From Pseudorasbora parva (Eukaryota > Chordata > Actinopteri > Cypriniformes > Gobionidae), in assembly GCF_024679245.1 (NCBI RefSeq), contig NC_090187.1, positions 21,152,995-21,216,994 of the forward strand: a stretch of 64,000 nt of DNA. The letters are read 5' to 3'. The position numbers were made by a program, and so were the translations under genes. Positions 11,701 to 26,700 of the stretch are shown piece after piece. Below the pieces are notes generated by a model. That model was not told the DNA's origin. It saw nothing but the letters and a program-made list of their open reading frames with translations, and made no database searches. Each line of letters opens with the position of its first letter. Position 1 is the stretch's first letter.

Positions 11701-14700
11701 CCCCTGAAGAGCCCCTTCAGACACACTCATATATCTCATCTGGCCACACACTCATACCTAGTGAGCTGCCTACCTAGGCAGTATTTAAGTTGATAAAGTT
11801 AGGCACGCCATGACCTTATAGTGCTATATAAGATCTCTTTTTGACCATATTCTAAGGCAGCGTCACATCTGTGTTTAATAGAGAAAACAGAATCTTATTT
11901 GATATTTTTTTAGTAATAGTGTTATTTTAGTATTATTTATATACTATTATTAGTTTTCTTCATTTTGAATGAGCTTTTATTTTTATATTTTCAGCTTCCA
12001 TTTTAATTTAATAATTTATTTTTAATATTACTACTTTGGTTCAATTTATTTTTATTTCCGTGGTATTTTTATTTTACTTTTAATTTTGATTTATTTCCTG
12101 TTAGTATTATGTTTCAACTTTATTCCGTTTATTCCATTATTTGCCAAAGCAGCATTTCTAATTTTTAATGTTTTAAGATTTATTTCATTACCAAAAATGT
12201 TTGTAATAGTTTAACAACAATAAACCTGTTTAGTACTGCAAGAAATATAAATAAAACTGTTATTAAAGCGGTTTGTCTTAGCTGTGTATTTTTTATTCAT
12301 GTTATTTTTTATTCTTAATTGATGCATTGTTCTCATAAAATGCTAACTTCACCCAAAAATTAAAAGTCTGTGATTTACTCACCATTAAGTTGTTCCATAC
12401 CTGTATGAATTTCTTTATTCTGTTGAACACAAAAGAAGGTAGAGTGATGAATATGGGTAATAAAACAGTGGATGGACCCCATTATGTCAATTTTCAAAGA
12501 TTATATAAGAAATGTGCATTCACATATATTAGCATCATTTAAATGTGCCTGTCAGAGAAGTCATTTCCATTTATTGACTGCTTATTTGACTTGTTTCATA
12601 ACACACAGAACATTTTGATAGCTTTATATGGTAGAATCGTTCTTTTTAACTCGATTTGCAAATTTAACTAAATTAGTTATAGATTCTTTAACAGCTCACT
12701 GGATCCTTTCAGTTATGTCACATAAAATGTCTATACGGATGTGTAACGGAAACACTCGATGACGTAAAAGAAGAACTGGCTTGTTGAACCAGTTCAATGC
12801 AACGTTCGTGGAAATGAGTCAGACTTCCTAGAACTAATGTGTGGCATTTGCCTGAAGGCTGGGCACATTGTTCGATTGCCGATATTGGTGTGTGTTTGTG
12901 TGTGTGTGTGTGTGTCTGTCTATGTGTCTCTGTCTGTGTCCTTGGTTCGAGACTGACACTGGTCGAGTCTGTCTCAGTGACCATCCAGTCAGATGCCTTT
13001 ATCATATCAACAAAACATTCACATACAGAAACAAAAATGATTGACAACACTGTCCAACAATTTATTTTACTGTAGATTCCCTCTATAAGCATGGCATTGG
13101 ATTACATGTGTACCAGAAAAAATCATCCAGTAATATCTTTATGCATGTGTATAACAAACTATCTGGGCGGCAGGTTGCTAAAACCATCTTGAAGTTTAGG
13201 ATACTACAGAGGACTGCGTTTTATTTTTATTATTAACACAAAGAGCTTTCGTTGATTAGTGAAAGAAAGAGGTTTTGACTGACCATCACAGAGAGCATCT
13301 AACCTGTCTGTGGTTTTAGGATACGATGATTGGATCTGTCACTTGTTTTTGTTGAAGGTCAAAGAGCAAGATATTTGATCTTTCGTCGCTCCCTCCTTGT
13401 AGGCGAAAAGGAAATACATCACTTTCCGCACCTTTGCCAGCTCGGCTATCCTCTCTCCGAACTCCTGGATGTCTGCCTCCAGGCATTTGATGGGCGAATC
13501 CTCAGGATCTCCGGCGTTCCTCCAGAACTGGCCGATGGGCTCCAGCAGCTGCCTGGTCATAAGGTTGGTCAGGTCAGGCGTCCAGAGCTGGCAGATGCCA
13601 GTGACGGTGAAACGGCCCGTTCCTTGCAGGTTCACGTTCCAGTGGGAGAAGGTGAGCTCCTGTTCACTGAAGTCCAGACGGTAGACGGACTCGTGCGACA
13701 GGAGCAGCCTCTCGCCGTCCTGCCTCTTCTGGCCCCTCTGCTGCAGCGACTGCACCCTCAAACGCATCACCTCCGTCAGCTGCAGGTCCTCGGTGAAAGT
13801 CAGCTCAATTTCGGAACCCATGACCGGCTCGTCTTCAAGTTGAGGAAGGATCCGTCTGCTTGTGGCTTGTGTCTGTATGCGACTGAATAAACTGAATAAA
13901 CTCTCTCCTCTTTCAACCTTCACTTTCCATCCCCACCCACCCGCCTCTGTGGCCCCATGGGCAAAAAGCCTCATTTAGTTGGGGACTTTATTGATTCTGC
14001 CTCACATGCTCTGAGCCTCTGGATGAGTTTTGGGAGCAGGAGGAGGCGCAAACCAACCGGAGATTCGCTGTTAGAGTTTGACGTGTTGTAGCACTAGGCA
14101 ACAGATGCTTGCTGCTGTTTAAAATCTTTTAAGCTTGGATGGTTTAAATATTCATCTGATCAACAACATGTGTTTATTTATTTACAATTATGTCCACATT
14201 GTCATTAACACAATGCATCTGGACATTTAACTTTTTTGTCTGATGATTTTTATTCAATTGTCATACAGCAAATATCCCCAAAAAATTATGTAATTTTTTT
14301 TTCATATGCACAAATATAGTATAACAAGTGCTATGATTTATAAATGGTTCACTTACTATATTGTACTATTTTTAATATTGTTGTTGTTGTTATAGAAGGA
14401 AATGTGTTTTTATTTTGTGGTATTCTGAATTGTGAAATTCTTCACAATGACTTCTTAATTTCTGTAATTGAAATAAGGCTTAAATAAAATAAATATTAGA
14501 TGAAACCACTAAACGGAAAATTAAATTCCAAATAAATATTTAAATACTCAAATTCAAATATTAATAAATACTTAAATAATACTAAAATAGTTATTATATT
14601 ATAATAGTAAAATAACAATCCTTAAAATGTTGTTCATTTTTGCAAAACAATTATTCAAGCAAAAACTAAATCTTATTTTATTTCTTTGATTTTGGAGTGA

Positions 14701-17700
14701 ACTGGGCATGGTAGTTTATTTGATACACCCATAAACTCTTATAATTCCATGTATTTTAATGGTTTTATTCACCATATTTTTCTGATTTACATCAGCTCAG
14801 GAAGTGTTTAGTTGATTCCAGTTATATATAAAAACTAATAAAACACTGTATTTTGCTGTTTGTAGGTTATTCCAGATTGGAAAGACCAGGAATGGGACAA
14901 GGAGAAACCAGAGAGCTATGCTGGGATTTTTCACTTTCGCTTCTGGCGTTTTGGAGATTGGGTAGATGTTGTCATTGATGACCGACTACCAACCGCAAAC
15001 GGGCAGCTTATCTACTGTCACTCCAATGACAGTAATGAGTTCTGGAGTGCTCTGGTGGAGAAAGCCTATGCCAAGTAAGTACCACGACCATTAACAGAAA
15101 GAAAAATGTCGGATTAAATGAAGGGATATATATATATCAAACCATCATATTAGAATCCATCATTAAACTAGTTGATTTATCTGATCCCACATTTATCAGG
15201 TTATGTGGATGTTATGAGGCTTTGGATGGTGGCAACACAGGTGATGCTCTGGTGGATTTCACTGGCGGTGTATCTGAGCCCATGGATCTGCTGGAAGGAA
15301 AGTTTAACCAGGAGGAGGAGGCCCGTCATCAGCTGTTTGAGCGGGTTCTGAAAGTCCATAACAGAGGAGGTCTGATCAGCTGCTCCATTAGAGTGAGTTG
15401 GATGTTAAGTAGTCTCGTGTAGCCAGACCTTCGAACTGCCGGCAGAAGGTCTGGACTCTATCGCAGCTTTCATTGGTTAATGACCGCCCGAAAGGACGTT
15501 TGACTGACATGTAACGCAACCAATCACAGTTCGTTTTGTTCTGTGTCATGTTTAGGGCCATGAAAAAATTCGATGTACCTGCAGTAACGGACTGGTGTGC
15601 ATCTATAAATTATTAATTCAAGAACATTGTCCAAATTTACTGCACAGTGGAGGTGCGAACTTCATATACTTTTGAAAATCCAGCGTTTAGTTCATCCTGG
15701 TAAGCGCTCATTGTCACAGTTGTAAACACAACGGCGCTCTTCTTCCATGAGGGAGTTTGTTGACACAGCCAAAGACTGTAAAAAAAATATGGACATGGTG
15801 TCCATGATATTACCCGTAGGTTTCTGAAGAGTATTTGTGAATCCCAAAAGTGTGCATAGCCGGCCGTCTCCATCTTGGCAGGGCATCACCAAGCATCTCT
15901 TCCAGATAACAGCAAATGGGCAAAGAGTCGGGACGTGGAAGGACTAACAGAAAGCAGACAAATGGCAGCAGTGGCAATCCACCTGTCACACAACTGGCCA
16001 CGCCCTCAATTATGCATAATATTAAGACTTAATATAATTTAAATGGATGCATTTAATTCCCCCCAGTGGGCAGTCGACGAATTGCAGTTTTAGTCACTTC
16101 CTTGTTGGATTCACTGAATTTGTTTCTAGGTGGACCAATAAAGGTGTCATGAACTGGCATTTTGAATTTTTTTATACTGTTGTCTGAGGTCAACTTATGA
16201 CGTTTGCATGTTTTTTTACATTAAAAAACATCATAACTAATAAATAATAGGTTATTTTCTGCACCGGTTTTGAAGCTCTCTCCAAAACGTTTGGTTTTGA
16301 TGGGTGTGCCGCACTGGAGACTAGGATTGGATAAGATTTGCATATTTAATTAGTTTCTGCTGTCAGTTTACATGAGGTAGTCCGTCTGGAAAACACATAG
16401 ACCCGGGATGATGGGCTTTGCAAGCCCTGGTAGTCTAAACCCGAATCGCAATGAACCAACAAATAAGGGATTCTTCAGTCTGTGACAGCATGCTGGTACG
16501 TTGTTAGACACGTACACATAATCAATACGATCTGTAACAATGCAATAAAAAATGTTTTACTCACATAAGTGTGCTGCACCATTCCTGTCATACTTGATAT
16601 AGAAGATCTCAATATGTCTGCAAATCCAGTGTTGACCTGTGTCTTGTTTACAAACGATTATCTTGCTATCTTCGGCATGTTTATTGCTCGGTAACGCGAT
16701 CAGTTTAGTTCCATGAATCGGTGGGCGAGGCTACAGAAGCAGCGTTTCACCCTTCTAATACGTCATTGATTTGAGAGCCTCGTTTTCTGGGCCTGGTGTC
16801 TATAAAAGCTTTTCTTTTACTTACAAGGAAGTTTTCAGCTCTGAAACTTACAGGATATTCTTATATTATGACCTTTTATATATCAAAACCTCAAGGGAAA
16901 GTTGATTTTTCAGTTCATCACCCCTTTAAAGAACTCAACACACTCGTCTTGTGGGCATCCTGTAGAGTTCAACCAATCCGATGACGACTTTGAAAATCCT
17001 GAAGTGTTTCCAGATACAGTGATGAAAATAAGTATTTGAACACCCTGCTATTTTGCAAGTTCTCCCACTTCGAAATCATGGAGGGGTCTGAAATTGTCAT
17101 CGTAGATGCATGTCCACTGTGAGAGACATAATCTAAAAAAATGATCCAGAAATCACAATGTATGATTTTTTTAACTATTTATTTGTATGATACAGCTGCA
17201 AATAAGTATTTGAACACCTGTCTATCAGCTAGAATTCTGACCCTCAAAGACCAGTTAATCTGCCGTTAAAATGTCCACCTCCACTCCATTTATTATCCTA
17301 AATTAGATGCACCTATTTTAGGGTCGTTAGCTGCATAAAGACACCTGTCCACCCTATACAATCAGTAAGAATCCAACTACTAACATGACCAAGACCAAAA
17401 AGCTGTTCAAAGACATTAAATACAAAATTGCACACCTGCTGAAAGGCTTCAAAGGGCTACGGGGAAATTGCCAAGCAGCTTGGTGAAAAAAGGTCCTCTG
17501 TTGGACCAATCATTAGAAAATGGAAGAAGCTAAACATCAATCAATCAATCAACTTTATTTATATAGCGCTTTTACAATCACGATTGTGTCAAAGCAGCTT
17601 CACAGTGTCAAACAGGATAATATTGCGACAAAATTAGATTTGGCTGTACAGTCGTACTGGAGAAAACAGTGATGTTATCAGCTTATTTTAATTTATCATA

Positions 17701-20700
17701 TAGCAACAATGTTGGCAGATCAGTATTATAGTTTATAGAATTAAATAAGACCTAATTCATACATTTTATTTGTATAATAAGTTGAATAACTTTAATCATA
17801 TTTTTAGTGTCCCCAACTGAGCAAGCCAAGCCAAAGGCGACAGTGACAAGGAACCCTGATGGAGAAAAATAAACCTTGGGAGAAACCAGACTCAGTCGGG
17901 GTGCCAGTTCTCCTCTGGCCTATTAACACACCCTGTTAGATTATTATTCTGGCAACCTTACAGGTCAGAAATCATATTAGATTGGAATATTCAAAATTTC
18001 AGGGTATCACGGAAGAGACAGATTTATTTGGAAATAAATGATGGGATGGGGCGTCGATTACACAAGAGTATGAATACATGAAAGATCGGAATTATTGCGG
18101 CGAAGACGGGTTTTGAGCACGCCGTGCCAGTGAGGCAAATTCAGAGGAGACACCAATTGACACGGCTCAGCAGACACTCATGACTGTCAATCTCCCTCAG
18201 ACTTCAAAAAGAGGTCTCAATGATCTAAAGAAAGGTGAGAAACAGCACAGAACTACACGGGAGGAGCTTGTCAATGACCTGAAAAGAGCCAGGGCCATGT
18301 ATTGCGAGATTTTGGGGAACAACCTCCTTACCTCAGTTAGAGCATTGAAGATGGGTGGAGGCTGGGTCTTCCAACATGACAATGACCCGAAGCACACAGC
18401 CAGGAAAACCAAGGAGTGATAAGAAGCATATCAAGGGTCTGATGTGGCCTATCCAGTCTCCAGACCTAAACCCAATAGAGAATCTTTGGAGGGAGCTCAA
18501 ACTTCGTGTTTCTCAGCGACATGCCAGAAACCTGACTGATCTTGAGAAGATCTGTGTGGAAGAGTGGGCCAAAATCCCTCCTGCAGTGTGTGCAAACCTG
18601 GTGAAAAACTACAGGAGACGTTTGACCTCTGTAGTTGCAAACAAAGGCTATTGTACCAAATATTAACATTGATTTTCTCAGGTGTATCATACAAATAAAT
18701 AGTTAAAAAATCATACATTGTGATTTCTGGATTTTTTTTTTATTGATTATGTCACACACAGTGGACATGCACCTATGATGATAATTTCAGACCCCTCTAT
18801 TATTTCTAAGTGGGAGAAGTTGCGAAATAGCAGGGTGTTCAAATACTTATTTTCCTCACTGTGAGTGTTTCATATGCATCAGTCGTTCAGCCAGTCTGTC
18901 TGAAGCTGAGACTAAATATCAAGTCACATGCATTTGTGTGATGAAGAAATGTGATGAAGTATTAGCGTCTATATCACACTAGTCATGTTGAAATATACAT
19001 GTTTTGTGACTGTATTTTCCACAATTGTTATTGTTTATTGTGTTGTAATGTCCTGACCCGTAGATGTCCATTATAAGTGCAAATGCATTTGTGTGTCATG
19101 CAGTAAGAAATGTTACGAACTCAAGTTTCATGCCAACGAGTCTCATGTTTTTATATTGTTTGGATTCTCTATTCCGTAGGCGACTACCCAGGCGGACATG
19201 GAAGCCCGTTTAGACTGTGGCCTGGTCAAAGGTCACGCGTATGCCGTAACTGACGTGCGTAAGGTACGTCTGGGCACCGGCTTTCTGGCGTTCTTCAAAT
19301 CAGAGAAGCTCTCCATGATCCGTATGAGGAACCCGTGGGGTCAGAGGGAGTGGAATGGAGCTTGGAGTGACAGGTTTGTGAACATCTGCAAGCTGTTAGT
19401 GTTGCTGTCGAGTGTGTGGTTTATTGTTAAAGCAGACGGTACACATTTAAACATGTCTGCATAATGTTCTAGCATGAGCTAGAGGAGACCAAATTCATAG
19501 AGTGTTTTCTGCATTAGCGTTGCTTGTCGCTGATGCAGAAAAAAGAACTTGGCCTTATTTTAAGTGGGAATTTTTCCTGGCCCTCTTTATGTAAATAATT
19601 TGTTTTAAGGCTAGAAAAGCCATAAGCACTTCAAATGATCATGTAAACAAATCTCCCATTTGGTATACACCATTCTCCTAATACTAACATTTCCTAAACA
19701 GTTACAAAGATAAATTATTTAAATGAAAACATGCTTCATAAACGAAAATAGTGTAGTAATATAATAAAAAGTATAAATGCTATTGTGCATAATGCAACCA
19801 TTACAAGAAAAAAGAGATGCTATGGAAAAACAGGAAATGAAACAGAGATGCTTTGTCCAACCAAAGACTGAGTGTTTTATATGCTCTGTGTATTTGTGTG
19901 CTCATGCTGCCTCCTACTGGAGAACAAACTGAACATCAGATGTTCTTTGAAAAGGTGCTCTAAATGTTTTTTTGTTCATTGGGTTCAAACTGACCACGTT
20001 GCAAGGTTTTGGGAGTGAAAAATCAGATTTAAAAGTGAGAGGGAATGTCTTAAATCAGTAGCCTGGTCCTACCAGCCTCTCCTACATTTCATTTGTAGCC
20101 ACACTCCATTGACAAGCATTAACTTCCTTATGTCTTCCTAAAGGTACTTTAAAGAAGTTTAAAACTATTGGATCGCTAACTTTTGGTCATGACGTATGTC
20201 ATCTCAGTCTAGTGTACGACATCAACAACATTGTTCTAACCCATTCCCTCTGTTCACTGATTGGACCGGTTAAAATTTGCCCCGGAGAAAACCAGAGAAT
20301 ATACCACAATCCCAGATGGAGTACTGAAGGAAAATGAAAATTGAGCGGAAGTATGTAGTGGGGCGGAGCTAGGCTTCTAAATCAGGGGTCTTCAATCAAA
20401 AAACACTTATTGGACAGAAAGACAGAGCTGGGACCTAATTACATGCATTTAATGCCATATTAATGTTTTTACATACTTTTTTTTTATTATTATCATGCTT
20501 ACATTGTCAATCCAATAAATATAATTATATTTTAATGTAGAGCGGATTAAATATTATTTATTAAATTTGAGTTGTACAAAATACATTTCAAGTGGGAGGG
20601 ACAATCATACATTTTGATTGCCTCTAGTTTTGGTTGAAGGGAACTTAATTTTTACATTTGTAAACAGTATTTTATGAAGCCCCGCACATGATATGCAGAC

Positions 20701-23700
20701 AACATGCCTTGAGTTAAGAATTTGATCCCAGAGAGAGATTCATCAGATTTGATAAGAAAAGAAATTCTGTCAGGGCCACTATCGTCAAATATGATTTATT
20801 GAATATTAGTATATATTTTGGACTGGCGAAATTGGTTCCGTTCTGGGCAAGAACTCCCTGTGCATCCATGCAGCCTATCATGGATAAGAGCAGGGAGAGC
20901 AGCAATAACCCTTAGGGTAAACAACTTGGCTACTACTTAATAAAACGAGGGAACAAATTAATAAAACAAGGGAATGATTTCTTAATTCGTGGCCACAATA
21001 AAATTTTCCCTGCATTTCATGTCCGGGGCTCTGTAGTATTTTTCTTCAATGCATATTAGAATTTCTTTCATTAAATTCATTTGGGATTAAACTTTAACAA
21101 TAACTCAATAACTCAACATCAAAGTTTAGAAAATGCAAAAGCAAATGTTTTCAGTTACCAGAGCCATTGGTAAAAATGCAGGCATATTTGTCAATTGTTT
21201 TATTATTCTTTTTTTGCAGTGAAAAGTGAATTAACGCACTGTAACTTTGTTTTCTGTTTTGTCTCTGCGTATCTGTAGCTCAGAGGAGTGGAAGAGAGTC
21301 AGTAAGGGTGAGCGAGAGCGCTTGGGTGTGACCGTGGAGGATGATGGCGAGTTCTGGTGAGATTAATATCTTGTTGGGTTTTGCTATGTTTCAGGACTTT
21401 GTTCAACAGTGTCCTTCACAATTTTAATGCACAAAGGAATAGTCTGATCGAATAAAACTTAAGCTCTATCTGTAACATGGTGTCGATTTCCACAGAAAAA
21501 GATTTAGCATCTTTCAGCATTAAAAAAAGGTTTTAAAGCAGAAATGTGAAGCTTGTATTCTGTTAAAACAATTATACTATTCAGTGCAAAAATAAATGTT
21601 ATCCGTAACACTTTACAATAAGGTTTGATTAGCTGACATTAGCAAACTACATTAGTTAACATTAACTAATGAACTGCTCTTCTACAGCATTTTTAATCTT
21701 TGGTAATGTTAATTTGAACATTTACAAATGCATTATTAAAATCAAAAGTTGTATTTGTTAACATTAAGTTAATGCACTGTGAATTGCAAGAGAAAACAAC
21801 AAATTGCTGGATTTTTATTAGCTAACATTAACAAAGTTTAACAAATAAAGTAACAAATGTATTGCTCATGGTTAGTTCATCTTTGTTAATACATTTATTA
21901 AATGTAACAAATTTTAGGGTCCAATTCTCAATATTAACTAACTATGAATTACGTCTTTTGCCTCAATAAACTTCTAATTACTGCTTATGATTGCATAGTA
22001 AGGTAGTTGTTAAGTTTGGGTATTGCGTATTAAGGGATGTGAATATGGTCAGGCAGAATAAAGCATTAATATGTGCTTTATAATTACTAATAAACAGCTA
22101 ATATCCTAGTAAAATGCATGCTAATAAGCAACTAGTTAGTAAGAATTGAACCCTAGACTGAAGTGTTACCAAAAACTTTTTTTTTTGTTTTGAAATGTCA
22201 CCATGTTATCTTCCTGTTTTGCCGTCTTTGTATGTATCATATGACAATTACGCCTATTTCACACTGCACACAAGCAGTGCGGTGGCATTGCAGAAGCAGT
22301 GTGTATGGAGAGTGGGAGATATGCGCACCGGTTCTGCTTTCACACAGGCAGCATTTGTTGCTGTGCAGCTGATCCGCGACTTGTGTAATTCCGAAAACAG
22401 ACAAATATCGTCCATTCTGTCACTTTTTCTGTTCTCCTCTGACCCCACAAAGCCTGTCTCATGCTTTGATTTAGGATGGCCGGCATATATCTGCTGAGAA
22501 TGCGACTGTTCCCCTTACTGTTCCCCGACTCTTTCCCCTTTCCCCAAACGTATATGCATATAACATGCTGTATATAGGTTGTTTACATGAAAGTGAACAT
22601 TATGCCTGGGCAAAAAATTCTGGTTGTGATGCATTTTCATTTATTTATTTATTTTTCACAGCGCAGGATGTCATGTGGTGATAGTGGAACACTTCACTAC
22701 ATGATTTTATGGTGAAATATATTTTTCATGTTAATCAGGTGAATTTCATCAAGAACTATCCACTGTGGCTTTAATTTAGTGCAAGTTGCGCGGCAAAAAT
22801 AGTCTCTGCGCCCGAAATGTTTGCGGCACTGCTGCTTCTGCTTCACGATGCCGTGCCGTGCCGCCTCTTTGTGCGGTGTGAATGCTCTAATCTGTTAACA
22901 ATAACATAGGCGCTGAATTTTCTTTTTTACAACTTTGAAAATAATTTTTGTATTCCATATAAAACTCTATGTATGTAAAGTATGAATCAACTCTTGGACT
23001 CAAACTGAAACACCTCAAAACTGTTCTTTATTGTCATTTATGATCTTTCTTTATCATCCTGCTGTATCCTACTCTTTCCTCTCTCAGGATGGATTTTGAT
23101 GATTTCTGTAAGCATTTCACAGACCTGATTCTGTGCCGCTTAATTAATACGTCATACTTGAGCATCCACAAGACCTGGGAGGAGGAAGTGATGCGAGGCT
23201 CCTGGTGTCGCCACGACGACCCTTTAAAGAACCGATCTGGAGGCTGCATTAACCACAAAGCCACGTTCCTTCAGAACCCACAGGTGCAACACTCGTTCAT
23301 TAGTGTGTGTGTGTGTGTGTTGTGTAGACGTGTCTTGTACTAAAGAGCGTGTCACTGTGTTTTTCAGTACGTGTTTGACGTGACGAAGCCAGAGGATGAA
23401 GTTTTGATCTGCCTACAGCAGCAGGACAAGAGAGTTCGAACCAAAGAAGGCAAAGGAGAGAACATTGCGATCGGCTTTGATATCCAAAAAGTATGTCAAA
23501 TCAAGACAAGTCACCTTCATTTGTATTACGCTTTATACAATACAGATTATTTCAAAGCAGCTTCATGACAAGCAAAAACAAGAAAATAACAGAATCAATG
23601 ACAAATTCAAAATTTGCAACTCAACAATAGTGTCATTATTCAGGTCATCATTCATGAGTCAGTGCAATGTTGAATCTATTCAGTTCAATAACAGTTAAAT

Positions 23701-26700
23701 TTAATCAATTATGAAACAAGTTCAATTCAGGTATAAGCAGCTCTTACAGAAGAAAATAATGTTGAGTCTTTTCAATAGCTGTGTTGCCATTCACATATTG
23801 TATGCAAATTTTGGGATATTGCATAAACAAAGCTGGATAGAAACTCCAAGTTACTCATACATTTAAAAAAAAAAGTGCATCAAAATGTATTCGCTCAATT
23901 GAGGCAGATACATTTTTTTATCCAATAAGAAAAAACTGATGGATACACAATTGCTAAATAAAAACAAAAAACAGTGTCTCAGCAGTTACAGTAGTCTCAG
24001 TCTCAAGGTGCCTTGCGTCCCTATACCCCAGACTCTTAAAACAAACTCAGTTCTTTTGTTTCTTTGGATGGAAAAAGTTAATGTTGATTCATTTTTCGTT
24101 CAATAAACTTTTAAATAAATAAATAAATTTTTGTTGATGTTGCAAAAATTTTCAAATTCAATCACCAATAGTGTTAGTGCAATCAACTTTTTAATATAAC
24201 TGAATTCGTGAATTCGTGTCTTTAAAGGAACATGCCACTATTTTTGAAAATAGGCTCATTTTCCAACTCTTCTAGAGTAAAACAGTTGAGTTTTACCGTT
24301 TTCAAATGCATTTAGCCGATCTCTGGGTCTGGCGGTAGAACTATTAGCATAGATCATTAAATTCTAATTATGCCATTAGCATCTCGCTCAAAAATGACCA
24401 AAGAGTTTCTATATTTTTCCTAATCAAAACTTGACACTTATGTAGTTACATCATGTTAGCCTGACATCGTCATACTCAATTCTAGTCAGAATATGAGTCT
24501 GATACTGCTCCAGTACTGTGTTGCCAAGTCTGCGCTTTTCCCTTGGGTTGTTTTCCATGTCCGCGGGTTCAAGCAACCTCAATTATGTGATATATAGACA
24601 CAGGAATGTGAATTTTACCAGGCAACCTTGCCAAAATAACACATTTTACCCCCCAAATGCCTTTTTTTTTTTTTTTTTTTTTATTGTTGGGGGAGGCCAG
24701 TAGTTGGCAGGTTTTGTTGTAAAAACTTGCCAACCCTGTTTGCATGCACGCTGGAATAAGCAACGTTCTAAGAAAAAAATGTGTAAACAATCTTTGCCGG
24801 TGTTGTAAAAAAAAAGATTTTAAGGATACATACCTTAAAGGGGGGGTGAAACAATCTCATGTCAATCTTGAGTACCTATAGAGTAGTATTGCATCCTTCA
24901 TATCTCCGAAAAGTCTTTAGTTTTATTATATTTATAAAAGAAATATGGGCTGTACCGAGTCTTTCCGGAAAAAAACGGGCGCCTGGAGGCGTATCGAGTG
25001 GGCGGAGCTAAAGAATGACGATCGCGAACAAAGCGGTGACGTCCTCAAGCGTGGAGAAACCCATGGCTATTGAGCTAATAGATATATGATCCAGAATCAA
25101 ATCTGAGGCTGAAATAAATTGAACAGGAGAAACAGCAACAGCAGGACGTCCGTATCTGTGGTATGTACTGTATTTAGTGGCTTGTCAACATTTGCGATTG
25201 TTTGCTCGCAGTTTATGAGGACATGATTTGGTTTATGGACTATTGTATGCGACTAAACCTTAGCAGTAGCAAGCAAAACGGTTTTGCACGTCAGACTAGT
25301 GTAACATTATACATAGAACAACAATGGAGTAACATTAGTGCATTTGAATGACGAAGCACGCGATCGTGTCGTTTACTGATGTTTACTCACGTGACGATAG
25401 CCAACAGCACAGACATTTGAAGCAGTTTTACTCACCGGCTGCTTCCAAAGCAGGACCGAACCTTTATCGCTGGGACCGCTCCGTCAAAAACACACTTCTT
25501 TGGTATGACTTGGGGAAGTCCTGTGACAGCAGTGGCATGGAAATCCACTTTGAGACGCGACTGAAACGATGTTGTGAAGCTTCCCGTCATTTCTGCGTTC
25601 AAATCGGTTCAAATGCAGCGCTGTCTTCCCGGAATGCTGTGCTGAAGCGTTGAAGTCGCTTGATGTCACTCATAGGAATAAAGTGGACCGTGGCGCACGA
25701 CATTAGTGTTCACGGACGACTGGATCTGCACCTGAGAGAGTGTTTATGGGCGTGCATTTCCTCTCTCGCTCTAGTCACGCGCACCCTACCAGGAGAAGAG
25801 CCCGTACGGCCCATACAAGGACCTGCCGCTCTTATTAACGTCAAGTCGAGCCATACTCGAAAAAAAACTCTCCGAAACTTGTGAGAAACCGGAAGGAGTA
25901 TTTTTGACACAGAAATACTCCATCAAACGTCCAACATTAGTTTGAAACTTTGACTATGTTTAGGATGGGAATCCAAGTCTTTAACAGTGTAAAAAGCTCA
26001 GTATGCATGAAACAGCATTTCACCCCCCCCCCCCCCCCCCCCCTTAAAGATAAGGATACTAACCAACACAATCATCATTTCTGAGAAAAATAGTGAAGGT
26101 GAATGCATATACGAACAAGTTCTCCATTAAGGATTACAACAAATTCAACCCAAGCACCTTTGATGACATGGATGATTATGTTACTGTTTATCATCTGTCC
26201 ATCATCGGACAATTGTATTGGTCCTAACAGTTTCTGTTCGGGCATAATTACTCCTCTATGGATCAAGTCCAGACCAAACTGCCTGAGCTCAAATGTTGTG
26301 GGCGGGGCTGAGTTCGGCTGGCATCCAGGTTAACATCATGTACTAAGACCGACGGAAAATTAAAAGTTGTGATTTTTTTTTTTTTTTTTTTTTTGTGGCC
26401 GATACATCTAGGGTCTATACTCTTTCCTGCGTAATAATCAAGGGACTTTGCTGCCGTACCATGTTACTATGTTTACCAATTAAAAAAAAAAAAAATAGTG
26501 CCGTGTTCATTTAACAACTTTATCTAAGCAAACTGAAAGGTGACAGTGGCAAACTCCATCTGTGACAGATAGGAAAAATGTTGGGAGTATGTACACAATC
26601 ACAAATGAATATTGATTGATCGGTCACCTATTTGTTCTCTGATAGGTTGAGCTCAACCGGACATACCGCATGCACACCATTCAGAAAACGGTGGGCAGCT

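Noticed and set aside
13330..13890. 186-codon plus-strand frame opposite omp
   Set aside because: Shadow frame of the omp coding sequence. The minus strand has the recognisable protein.
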